In this document: piece by piece, positions 12,301 to 19,556 of the stretch | Layout of the letters: the number at the start of each line of letters is the position of its first letter | How positions within the stretch are numbered: the first letter of the stretch is position 1 | DNA from: Gari tellinella | Taxonomy: Eukaryota > Mollusca > Bivalvia > Cardiida > Psammobiidae | Reading direction: 5' to 3' | NCBI GenBank assembly: GCA_922989275.2 | Contig: OV277872.1 | Span: 27,792,119-27,856,118 of the forward strand | Length of the DNA stretch: 64,000 nt | The notes under the pieces: model-generated | Told to the model about the DNA's origin: nothing | The model's input: only the letters and a program-made list of their open reading frames with translations | Databases searched by the model: none | Translations under genes and position numbers: made by a program

Positions 12301-15300
12301 CCATTGAAAAACACCTTGGGACAGAGTATGAGTATGTCAGGGCCTCTCTAGTAGCAATGCCAAAGGATTTTTAAAAAAAAATAATTTCTGGGATATTTTG
12401 TGCTTAATGGGTAGATCTTGACCTAAACATGCATAAAAGAAACAAAAATTAATGTTAAAGTACAACACTTGAAAAAAAAATGAAAAAAAGAAATGACCCA
12501 ATCTGTGCTTCAGAATTAATTTTTTTCATTTCTCTTCAAAAAGCAACCCAAGTCTGCAATACAGTAATTAATGTGTTTTTTAACAATTTAGATATTGATA
12601 TACCCCACCTAGGTATTGGGGACTATATAGGAATCTTTTTTTTTTCATTCTGCTTATCCATCGCACCCGTCCGGCTATCTGTTCGGCCATCCGTCCATCC
12701 CAAAATTGTCCCGAGCATAATTTTTTCAAAATTTCTTTAATATGTCACGTAAGATGACACAACCTGGTGGTGTGGATATATATTGGGATAACTAAATGTT
12801 GTGTAACAGTTTCCCGGCAAATTTGACATTGACCTTGACCTCTGAACTTGATTATTGAAAAATCTTGTTAAAAGAATAATAGCTCATATACCATATCTTC
12901 CATGATGACAAAACCTAGTGTGTCCATACAACTTAAGATGGTGACGTGTTATATGGCACTTTCAGGCCCTCTTGACCTTGACCTCTGACCTTAATTATTG
13001 AAAAATCATGTTAGACCCATACCTCATATACCATATCTTCTATGATGACAAAATCTTGTGTGTGCATACATCTTAGTATGGTGACGTGTAACAGGCCACT
13101 TTCAGGCCCTATTGACCTCTGACCATGATTATTGAAAAATCTGGTTCAAAGGTTAAGCATACAATTCAGGGGTTGCACTAATGGCCGTACGGGCGTATAT
13201 TACGCCCAAAATTGAGGTCCATACGTCCAGATTTAATCCGCCAGACGTACGGTGGAATTCCCATTTTCTTTGAATACGCCGAGATATAACCCTCCGGGCG
13301 TACGATCATAGAAAAATCAATAAGGCCGAATTATCGACATGCGACGTCCCGCTAGTGACAGTCAGTGGAATACCCAACCAATTAAGCCCCGCCTCTGAAA
13401 CAGCTATCATTTGATTGGTTTATACAATTATTTCTGACCTGTCAATGAAATATCGCAGAACTGTCAATTGGGTACGGTAATCATCTGATTCTCTAATTGA
13501 TGATTTAATCCCTTTTCACTAGGCATAAACAAAGCGACGGCCATATTGAATTTCGCCGGAGGTCCATATGTTGATCCATATATTAGCCATAATTAGCGAT
13601 CAAGTACAGACATATATTTATGCGATATTATCCGGTTTTGCAAGAAATAAACAATCTATTTATAAAATTGTGGAGTTTGATTTATTTTCATAAAGAAACT
13701 ACGAAAAAATCCGGTCGAAACGGTATTATTGTAACCACGGAATTTACCGATTTTTCGATGCGAGTTTCCCATTCGGGAAACTTCAAATTTAACTATCTAA
13801 GCTATTTCCTCAGTATATTAACTACAGTACGATTAGAAAACATTAATATGAATGTTAAATAAGTATATCGCATTCAAAAACAAAAAATAAGTTTGATAAA
13901 TTTAACTATCCAGGCTGATCCGGACCTGGAGTGGCCCATCCTGTAAGTGTGCTATGTGTTCATGAGTTTTACCTATGTGTATATACAACCAGTCTATGCT
14001 TTCTGTGTTGTAAATTACATGTTTGCTGCTTTGCTTTATGTTTGTTGCTTTGCTTTATGCTTGTTGCTTTGCTTTATGTTTAATTGAAGTTCACTATGAT
14101 TCATTGTTGCTTTGCTTTATTCTTGTTGCTTTGCTTTATGTTTAACTGAAGTTCACTATGATTCATTGAGTCATTTCTACTAAATGTAATCTACTGTGTG
14201 GAGGTTGCTGATCAGTTCCTTCCAAATCTGATTTGGGTGGATAAATGGTTTTACTCAAATTTTATCTGTCGCACTTTTGTGCCTTCTTTTGACTGTCAGA
14301 TTCTTAGTTATACTCTTTTTAAGGCAGTTTTTAGGCTTAGGTCACGATCAGCAACTTTCATACAGATTTTAGTTTTAAAACAGGTAATCTGCAGATTGGC
14401 ACCTAACTGGGGGCCAATATGCCTGTCCCCTTGTCAGGATCCATGAACCCAGATTAAATCAAATAGCATGTGCAGACGGTCACACATCCAGAGAGTGCAC
14501 CAAATTACTAGATAATTATATACCTGGTCTGGATCTGTGCTGTCTGCACAAGAACCCAACTTACTTACTTTGTAATCTGTATTCTTATAAATATAAAAAC
14601 TGGGGTGGGGGGGGGGGTATGAAAATCATCCTATCCCGAAATAATCAATAATTATTAACAAACGGATCAGAGCCAGTTTAGATGCAGAATAACCGTACAT
14701 CAAATATGACTCGGACCCGTTTGAAATTAACAGGAATAATTTGTAAGTACCCCTCTCATTAGGATTAGGATTCATCATGGGATGATGGAACCCTACCCAC
14801 CCACTTGTATATAAAGTCTCTAGTTGTCCCTGTGTGTAACAGGAAAACATGATATTTCGTCTGTGATAGATGCTAAATCTATAAATATATATTTATAAAA
14901 CAGGTGTGTATGTTGTGGATTTATAAAGGTGTGGTATATGCAGACAATCACTCACCCTAATGGGGCAACAAATTACTTGATGTCTGATCTGGTCTATGCT
15001 GTCTGCTTATAATCCCCCTGTCCACTATTCATTCTCTATTTGTGCAGCAGCTAAAGCATGCTATCTCATATGTGATATCAAAAATCTGTGATGTATGAAT
15101 GTATTTTATAATAGACTTTGTAGAATTTTACTGTATTAACATGATAATGTATTTCTTTTACAGGCTGTTAGTTAATCTTATTGTTAAGAAACTTATGTTA
15201 TTATGTCGGTAAATAGCTTTTAGCTAATGTTATATATGTTGTGAAAACACCCGACTATAAATAAAGTTTCTTGTATCTTGTATCGATCGCCGATTTTCAA

Positions 15301-18300
15301 GTACGGTAGTACAGTAATTCGGACATTACATATAATATTTCGGATAAGAAATTATAGCCATTGATAATCTGATTTTAGATGATAATTATTCATTCTATTA
15401 AAGTATTTAGAAACAATTAAGCCTCAAAATGTGTACCAAACGGTCTGCATTTTTTCTTCTGACCGATTTGTTGATTTTAACAGTTGAAATGAAAATTCTT
15501 AATTATATTTAAAATGCAGTTTGTGTACAGGGAATTTTTGTTGCAGTTTGTGTATAGGGACTTTTTTTTTAAAACAAGAAACGTTTTTTCAGAATATTTA
15601 CTCAGATAAGTTGTTTATTGTTGAACTGTGAAATCAATAAAATTAACACCTAAATACTTTATGAAAATTGATAACAAACTGCTTTCAATCCCTTTGAATA
15701 ATTAACATAATGATGTGCAATATCAAAAAGTCTTCTGTCAAATTTTTGAAATTTTGCTTTGATTCTAGTAACTACAATTACAACCCTGGCCAGGTGCCAG
15801 GTCCTAGCTACTTCAAGTAGTATTTAATCTTGATCTGAAATATTCACAAAAGCAAGAAAAGCTGTCAAAGAGTTGAAATTACTGTATTCTGTTTCTGTCT
15901 ATTTGACTATTAATGATTTGTAGAAATATATACTTGTACAAATTTAGCAGTTCTATTTCAGGTTTTTACTGTACAGTAAATTTTTCAAAATTATAAGTGC
16001 ATAGTATACTTATCTTGTGCTGACTTTGAAGTGAGACTTTGATTATAAACTGTATCAAATCTTGCTTTTAACAAGATTCAAGTACAATGAAACCTGAATT
16101 AAGGGTTTAAGCTGCAGCCAATCACTGAAGAAACATTGAAGTCTAAAAATACATGTTATTGCAAAAATAACCATATTTAAGAAGCAATATATCAATATGT
16201 TAGCAGTTTGGGTAATGCATACAAATCAAAGGCTGTTTTAAGGCAAGATATTACAGCATTTTCGCGCACGAAAGATGGGGACTTCCTGGAATTTTGGATA
16301 GGACTTCCATTTTCATCATACTGGAAGTCGGGACTTCCTGAAAAAATCTTTAGTGCAAACCCTGATACATCATATAGCATATCTTCTATAATGACCAAAC
16401 CTAGTGAGTGCATACCTCTTAAGATGGTGGAGTTACACATAACACTTTCAGGTATGATTGACCTTGACCTCTGACCTTGATTAGCGAAAAATCCTGTTAA
16501 AAAACGATAACTCATATACCATATCGTTTAGACTGACAAAACCTAGTGTGTGCACACATCTTAAGATTGTGGCGTATCACATACACTTTCAGGCCCTTTT
16601 GACCTTGACCTGTGACAATGATTAACGAAATATCTTGTTAAAAGCATAACTCATATACCATATCTTCTATGTTGACCAAACCTAGTGTGTTCATACATCT
16701 TACGATGGTGGCGTGTCACATTCCACTTTCAATATCAACTTTTTGTTTCATCAAATTCCGTCAAATAAGTTGAAATAACGCCACAGTATGTGCATTATAA
16801 TGAAAATGTGCATCAAAAAGTTTTATGTCGTTTGGGACGTCCTCATTCCTTAGCAGCGGGCCAACATGTATGTAGGTCACTCTAAGGTGTGATCTGTTAG
16901 GTGTTCAAAGTAAAAGGCCTATGCGACTGGAACTTGCACCAAATATTATGAATCATCTTTAATTAAATGAAATATTTTCAATTTTATATAATTTACATAG
17001 AATGCAAAATTAAAAGAAACTTTACCTGTTTTAATTTTGGCCAATGAAATCACTCCGCTCATTCGACCCATTCCGGTATTCAAAATGGCATTTAAAATGA
17101 AATAAGTCTTTCACTTGTCAATTTCGTGCCAAATTACATGTACATATATATTTCATATAGCTGATAGCGAAGAGGGTCATGTTTTGACATAAACGTGTTT
17201 GCTCTAATGAATCAATGTGAAAATTCCACCCGTAAAGACCGTTAAATGTGCAAACCGACAAGATTTCCCCTTATTTTGGCAAAGAAAAAACTTGACGTCC
17301 CAAACAACATAACACTTTTTGATGCACTTTTTTCGTCATAATTCATGTACTGTGGTGTTATTTGACGGAATTTGATTAAATAAAAACTAGATAATTTCTC
17401 AAGCACCAGTTTAAAAGTCGATGGTTAAGACTACCTGTCGAATTGCGTTGTATATATTGCGTTGTATATCTTGTATCTATAGAGGTAGATCTAGATCTAT
17501 AGTACAATTTTTTATTTATTTTTTTGGTAATAGATCCATATGTATGGGTCAAGTACCTGTGGTTGTATACCTTGTTGTATCTATAGTAGAAGTATAGTGA
17601 AAAAAAAAAATATATATATATTTTTTTTTTGTAATAGATCTATTTGTAGGTGCCCAGTACCTGTGGTATACCTTTTATCTATAGTAGATGTATAGTAAAA
17701 AAAAATTATTACTATTATTTTTGGTAATAGATCTATTTCATTTGTATGTGTCAAGTACCTGTGGTATATCTTGTATCTATAGTAGATGTAGATCTATAGT
17801 AAAAAAAAATTATTATTATTTTTTTTTTTTTTTTTTTTTTGGTAATAGATCTATTTGTATGTGTCAAGTACCTGTGGTATACCTTGTATCTATAGTAGAT
17901 GTAGAGTATATAGTAAAAAATATTTTATTTTTTTTTGGTAAAAGGTCTAGATATGTGTCAAGTACCTGTGGGTGCGGCCATTTTGGGAGATAATTTGGGA
18001 GACAAATTATTTCCCTTGGCTGTCGAACCCCTGCATACTTTGAAACAGAATTGGAGTATGTTCACGGTCGATATCTTACTTTTTTTTGGTTGTGACATGC
18101 AAAGAAATGTTTAATTTAATATAAAATGCTATTTAAATAATCCCCAAATGTCTAATTTAAGACGCGCTTACATTTTTTATTTTTCACGTCTGTTTTTCAA
18201 CAAGGAATCTTTCGAATGGCCTCATGCTAAAGGTTTTTCCGGTTATTTAAATCATTCGGAATGCTATTTCCGGTGTTGAGATCCCGATCACGCTATGGAT

Positions 18301-19255
18301 AAAGGGTGTTTAAGCGACCACAAAAATACACGTATTGTCGGGTTGGGAGCCATTGCTATATACATATTCATGAGATCCCCCGAGGCCCCGCCCACTATCG
18401 GCCTTTGGCATTGCTATCTCTAGGGAGAATGAGATTGCTATGACATGTGCTGCATACGTTTACAGTTACTTTTACACTGTAGTGAAATATAGGCAGTGTG
18501 AGGCCCTTGAGCCTAATATCCAGACTTTAGCTCAATGGTTACAACGTTTGCCTTCCAAGCACTGCTTGGCAAGCATAAGGTCCGAGGTTAGATTCACGGG
18601 TCCAGTTACTATAATGGCGTTGTCTGCAAACAGATTTTTCCGCCCCACCTGGTGATGACTGTCCTTGTCCTATGCATGGATCATCATCATAAATGATGTG
18701 TGGTAGCTACCTTAAGTCAAACAGGATATATGCATCTCAGAGATATAAATAAAAGGACCCCCAAAATTAAGATGGGAAGGAATGTAGTGAAATATAGGCA
18801 GTGTTAGGCTCTCGAGCCTGACGTCCAGACTTTTAGCTCAATGGTTACAATGCTCGCCTACCAAGAGGGAGGTCCCTGATTCAGTCACTATAACAATGAG
18901 AACAATGAGGGGGGGGGGGGGGGGGGCATCCATCAAAGGACTGAGGAAATGTCTTTAACTTTTTCAGTGCTATCGGCTTTTGAGTAAGTGAATATGGACT
19001 CAAAATTTTATCACATAAACATAAATGGACTTTACCTGTGTTTATGTTTTTAAAATGGTTTTAATGTTATTGTAGAATTTTTTTTATTTACTGAAAGGCA
19101 AGTGGCAAGAAATTAGACACAAGCGCCTGTGACCGATGACTCATCGTACCCAAAACTGAAGGTTTGGTGGTTGATTATTATTTTGAATAAAAGACATTCT
19201 ACCATACTAAGAATATCAAATATATATGTCTATTTACCTCGTTCGGATTCGCCAT
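278..19255 (-). CDS. SNTG: gamma-syntrophin gene, 5' part (six exons; continues past left edge)
   Basis: Six minus-strand exons join in frame: 19255-19238, 8026-7871, 4709-4551, 2222-2087, 1080-1058 and 396-278 (611 nt, 203 codons plus 2 nt). Order of domains: N-terminal half of the split PH1 domain (about residues 7-58), PDZ (about 59-145) with a GLGLSVKGG carboxylate-binding loop, a short linker, then the start of PH2. Syntrophins are cytoplasmic adaptors that link the dystrophin complex to channels, receptors and signalling enzymes; the PDZ binds C-terminal tails. The RTV/GGLGLS...LFVGD PDZ pattern and the P-R-F-E...IPL...RY..GT..LR pattern at PH2 resemble the gamma class (SNTG1/SNTG2) more than alpha/beta. 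The rest of PH2 and the syntrophin-unique region should lie left of position 1. Vertebrate gamma-syntrophins have about 520-540 residues, so roughly two fifths is visible. Phases agree at every junction. Confidence 0.92.
681..933 (-). mobile_element. TTAA family A MITE (type description)
   Basis: Family A: about 250 bp, ends TTAACCCATTACCCCATA / TATGGGGTAATGGGTTAA, i.e. TTAA target plus CCC terminus, as in piggyBac-type elements (inference). The centre is a near-perfect palindrome built on AAAGCAGGTTGAAAGTAAAG and GCAGAATGCGCC, about 35 bp per arm. No coding capacity. This copy reads in reverse and has a diverged left end (TTACCCATTCCCCCC). Confidence 0.8.
1058..1080 (-). CDS. SNTG: gamma-syntrophin exon 5, 23-nt microexon (linker)
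   Basis: A pyrimidine tract TTTTCTCTTGCAG, 23 nt of exon, then a GTAAGC donor. Exon 4 leaves one base and exon 6 needs phase 0; 1 + 23 = 24, so this microexon restores the frame exactly and adds S-GQNDNER to the PDZ-PH2 linker. Without it exons 4 and 6 do not join in frame, which is strong indirect support. Confidence 0.82.
1336..1666 (-). mobile_element. TTAA family A MITE, enlarged copy
   Basis: Ends TTAACCCTTTCTCCCATAAA and TATGGGGTAATGGGTTAA; central palindrome intact at 1546-1616. Carries about 80 bp of unrelated sequence near 1397-1480. Confidence 0.75.
1808..2060 (-). mobile_element. TTAA family A MITE abutting SNTG exon 4
   Basis: Starts TTAACCCATTACTCAATAAA; palindrome GTATAGCAGAATGTGCC / GGTATATTCTGCTTTAC. 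The right end is eroded about 25 bp before the exon. Confidence 0.7.
2087..2222 (-). CDS. SNTG: gamma-syntrophin exon 4 (PDZ, second half)
   Basis: 136 nt, phase 0 in and phase 1 out; acceptor AATAG, donor GTGAGT. Encodes VNDKNIETLRHNQVIEELK, then GDVVTLTVKYF, i.e. the PDZ alphaB helix and last strand, followed by the F/L-rich stretch that leaves the PDZ in gamma-syntrophins. A TTAA-type MITE (about 1808-2060) lies close to the donor. Confidence 0.92.
2440..2613 (+). mobile_element. CAGGGCT family C MITE, partial
   Basis: CATTTCAGCACCAAATCCTA, a shortened TTAGAATAGTCTCGACAATTCTAA hairpin (interior only) and ATTTTATC-like TTTATCTGGAGCTCTG right end match the full copy at 8049-8242. Confidence 0.65.
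2690..2780. repeat. perfect hairpin of TTAA-type MITE
   Basis: AGTAATGCAGAAAGCTCCTA facing TAGGAGCTTTCTGCATTACT around 2735: a perfect palindrome with arms of more than 25 bp, flanked by GACAAA/TTTGTC. A variant of the same architecture as families A and B. Confidence 0.7.
3270..4430 (+). mobile_element. tandem-repeat (pearl/Helitron-like) element with 160-bp units
   Basis: About five units with GTGTAAACACTGTTAAATAT starting near 3601, 3762, 3866 (short unit), 4027, 4187 and a last partial at 4347; full period about 160 bp. Opens with ACAAGAGGGCCTGAAGGCCC and closes with a hairpin (CTCACCTGAGC-type stem) before GAGCTAAAAA. This core-array plus 3' hairpin plan resembles pearl/HINE elements described in bivalves. 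Lies in SNTG intron 3. Confidence 0.7.
4551..4709 (-). CDS. SNTG: gamma-syntrophin exon 3 (PDZ, first half)
   Basis: 159 nt, phase 0 to phase 0, 53 codons, bounded by a TGTTACAG acceptor and a GTAAGG donor. It encodes IRTVKVTR, then GGLGLSVKGGSEHK (PDZ carboxylate-binding loop) and LFVGDSILK, the classic PDZ core of gamma-syntrophins. Stopping just before the VN..N strand is the expected syntrophin exon break. Confidence 0.95.
4773..5020 (+). mobile_element. TTAA family B MITE (type description)
   Basis: Family B: about 250 bp, TTAACTCTTTCCTCCCTGAA ... AGGGTTCAAAGGGTTAA, with a central palindrome AACAGTGAAGACCCTGATCA / its complement around GGAGCCCTCTGA. TTAA at both ends suggests a piggyBac-type target. 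This copy has variant tips (TTAACTCATTATCGCCTGAA). Confidence 0.78.
5130..5322 (-). mobile_element. CAGGGCT family C MITE
   Basis: CAGGGCTCCAGATAAGG ... CTTATCTAGTGCCCTG with the TACTCATTAGAATC/GATTCTAATGAGTA central palindrome. Confidence 0.82.
5590..7402. mobile_element. two adjoining tandem-repeat (pearl/Helitron-like) elements, about 170-181-bp units
   Basis: ACAACCCGTCCAAAAAACTT recurs near 5796, 5977, 6158, 6252, 6432, 6600, 6781, 6949, 7122 and 7303. Two identical caps (CACGCCGGGGGTATGACATT ... ACAGGCGAGCTAA) at about 6187-6250 and 7330-7402 end the two arrays, so one element appears inserted in or duplicated next to the other. Within SNTG intron 2. Confidence 0.75.
7403..7580 (+). 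mobile_element. CAGGGCT family C MITE, left tip lost
   Basis: AAGAGGGAGTAAGCTAAAC ... CTCATTAGAATTGTCTTG ... CCCTTATCTGGAGGTCTG. Its left TIR is replaced by the tandem-array cap. Confidence 0.72.
7871..8026 (-). CDS. SNTG: gamma-syntrophin exon 2 (PH1a)
   Basis: 156 nt, phase 0 to phase 0, 52 codons, with a TTTTGTGACAG acceptor and a GTATGT donor. The product begins AKVGFATLCDGKTTGE and continues with alternating hydrophobic residues, matching the first half of the split PH1 domain that precedes the PDZ in syntrophins. A CAGGGCT-type MITE (8049-8242) sits only 22 bp upstream of the exon. Confidence 0.9.
8049..8242 (+). mobile_element. CAGGGCT family C MITE (type description)
   Basis: Family C: about 190 bp, TIR CAGGGCTCCAGATAAGAG / CTTATCTGGAGCCCTG, centre ATGGTGTTACTACTCATTAG and its complement. 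This copy is flanked by CATTAC on both sides, a perfect 6-bp direct repeat. Confidence 0.85.
8266..8516 (+). mobile_element. TTAA family A MITE
   Basis: CTAACCCTTTACTCCACAAC ... TGAAGGAAAGGATTAA with the intact GCAGAATGCGCCTTAGGGCG palindrome. Confidence 0.78.
8517..8712 (-). mobile_element. TTAA family A MITE, truncated
   Basis: Left part TTGCATTTATTCCTCATCTG, CTATTCTAGTAGATGG-like stretch and the palindrome; the terminal CTGTTTCTAG...GGTTAA part is missing. Confidence 0.65.
8836..8908 (+). repeat. tRNA-like SINE head or tRNA pseudogene
   Basis: TAGCTCAGTCGGTATAG resembles a pol III A box and GGTTAGAGTCC a B box at tRNA spacing. Acceptor pairing is poor and a LINE 3' end follows directly, as in a SINE mobilised by that LINE. 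Confidence 0.55.
8936..9226 (+). mobile_element. LINE 3' end (L2/CR1-like) in SNTG intron 1
   Basis: Encodes VQWNALPADVV...LNHFKAAVS followed by a stop, the usual C-terminal block of CR1/L2 RTs, then a 3' UTR with GTGAGGGTGTGCAGCAGTAA and an AGATAGATAGA tail. Confidence 0.75.
9640..9952 (+). repeat. 3' part of a pearl/Helitron-like element
   Basis: CATTAGCATATGAAGTTTAG / CATAAGCATATTAAGTTTCC and GACCGTAGGTGCAGT occur twice about 140 bp apart (array of two), followed by the CCACCTC...GAGGTGG hairpin and GAGCTAAAAA. Confidence 0.6.
10189..11641. mobile_element. CAGGGCTCGAAC TIR element, about 1.45 kb, no transposase
   Basis: CAGGGCTCGAAC near 10189 and GTTCAAGCCCTG ending at 11641; GCGAACTTGCAAAATGCGAG answers CACTTGCAAAAAAATTCAAG. 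Host sequence AAATAATTTGGGAAGAA is split at the insertion. Contains a nested family B MITE (11027-11277). The interior shows no convincing gene. Confidence 0.65.
11027..11277 (+). mobile_element. TTAA family B MITE
   Basis: TTAACTCTTTCCTCCCTGAA ... GGGTTCAAAGGGTTAA; centre GATCAGAGGGCTCC / GGAGCCCTCTGATC. Confidence 0.85.
12830..13167 (+). repeat. 125-bp tandem repeat, left block
   Basis: TTGACCTTGACCTCTGA, CATATACCATATCTTC and CTTTCAGGCCCT recur about every 125 bp, 2.5 units. The same array continues at 16363-16740. Confidence 0.7.
14020..14165 (+). repeat. TTGCTTTGCTTTATG minisatellite
   Basis: TTGCTTTGCTTTATG(T/C) occurs five times, with TGAAGTTCACTATGATTCAT repeated twice. Confidence 0.8.
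14470..15293 (+). repeat. diverged repeat pair and retroposon-like 3' tail
   Basis: TGCAGACGGTCACACATCC / TGCAGACAATCACTCACCC and AAATTACT...CTGGTCT...GCTGTCTGC recur about 470 bp apart. Ends ATAAATAAAGTTTCTTGTAT with TCTTGTATCTTGTATC, like a LINE tail. Confidence 0.45.
16363..16740 (+). repeat. 125-bp tandem repeat, right block
   Basis: Three units with CATATACCATATC, AAACCTAGTGTGT and CCTTGACCTCTGACC, continuing the array at 12830-13167. Confidence 0.7.
16741..17385. mobile_element. inverted-repeat element, about 0.64 kb
   Basis: Arms about 16740-16845 and 17290-17385: CATCAAATTCCGTCAAATAA against TTATTTGACGGAATTTGATT-like, GTGCATCAAAAAGTTTTATG against its complement, and TTTGGGACGTC/GACGTCCCAAA. 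The interior includes CAAAATGGCATTTAAAATG. Confidence 0.75.
17440..17990 (+). repeat. tandem repeat with CAAGTACCTGTGG units
   Basis: AGTACCTGTGG recurs near 17550, 17658, 17753, 17867 and 17959; between them GTATCTATAGTAGATGTA and long T/A runs. Five units of about 100 bp. Confidence 0.8.
18478..18625 (+). repeat. tRNA-derived SINE head, copy 1
   Basis: TTTAGCTCAATGGTTACAA (A box) and GGTCCGAGGTTAGATTC (B box), preceded by GTAGTGAAATATAGGCAGTG, which recurs in copy 2. Contains a small AAGCA...TGCTT duplication in the anticodon region. Confidence 0.65.
18783..18897 (+). repeat. tRNA-derived SINE head, copy 2
   Basis: Same GTAGTGAAATATAGGCAGTG lead and TTTAGCTCAATGGTTACAAT box as copy 1, 305 bp downstream, ending near a poly-G run. 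Confidence 0.65.
19238..19255 (-). CDS. SNTG: gamma-syntrophin exon 1 (start codon, 6 codons)
   Basis: ATG at 19255-19253 encodes MANPNE, followed by a GTAAAT donor. An in-frame TAG lies three codons upstream on the minus strand, and the start has G at +4. Phase 0 joins exactly to the next exon, giving MANPNEAKVGF, which suits a gamma-syntrophin N-terminus. The exon is too short to prove by similarity; support is phase, donor, upstream stop and position opposite the EFHC1 promoter. Confidence 0.72.
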
Positions 19256-19508
19256 TAGGTCCTAATTGTAACATAACATTGACAAAACCTCACGAACCAG
19301 TTGCAAAGTCGGCGAATATTGCGAACGACAACTTTTTTCCTCTTTCAGGAAACAAGACTCCAATTCTACTTCCGGTTTTTAATCTCGTCAAACTTCGCGA
19401 GACTGTTGTTTGCATAGCAACGACCAAGCAACCTCAAAGTGACAGGTTGAAAAATTAAACAACTCATGTAAACAGTAACTTACAGCATAATTTAGGAAAA
19501 AGATCAAG
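19256..19508. promoter_or_regulatory. head-to-head promoter interval between SNTG and EFHC1
   Basis: 253 bp separate the two divergent start codons (19255 minus, 19509 plus). The interval has more CpG and GC than its flanks and no MITE or LINE, unlike nearly every other non-coding stretch here. Both starts have in-frame stops immediately upstream. A bidirectional core promoter is inferred; no TATA box is evident. Confidence 0.65.
19408..19421 (+). promoter_or_regulatory. X-box-like RFX site upstream of EFHC1
   Basis: GTTTGCATAGCAAC: the right half-site (AT-AGCAAC) matches the RFX consensus and the left half departs at one position. It is 88 bp upstream of the EFHC1 ATG. RFX factors drive ciliary genes through such sites, and EFHC1 is a ciliary gene, so position and target agree. 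Function is inferred. Confidence 0.6.
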
Positions 19509-19556
19509 ATGGAAGGGTTACCTTTCCTACCAGGAAATTCATTTGTTGATCCTACA
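19509..19556 (+). CDS. EFHC1: EFHC1 exon 1
   Basis: 48 nt, [16 protein letters not shown], donor GTAAGT, phase 0. The GLPFLPG motif is the conserved EFHC1 N-terminus. In-frame TAA lies seven codons upstream. Confidence 0.92.

Larger units (their letters stand above)
13168..16362. mobile_element. 3.2-kb TIR insertion splitting the 125-bp array
   Basis: CAGGGGTTGCACTAATGG at the left and TTTAGTGCAAACCCTG at the right; array sequence resumes on both sides, with ATACAATT/ATACATCA as a possible degenerate 8-bp duplication. Holds a TTGCTTTGCTTTATG minisatellite (14025-14135) and a LINE-like 3' tail near 15260-15293. No transposase seen. Confidence 0.6.

Noticed and set aside
13620..13862. Possible gene of 80 codons inside the 3.2-kb insertion
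   Set aside because: AT-rich, no recognisable domain, no splice-compatible neighbours; judged chance.
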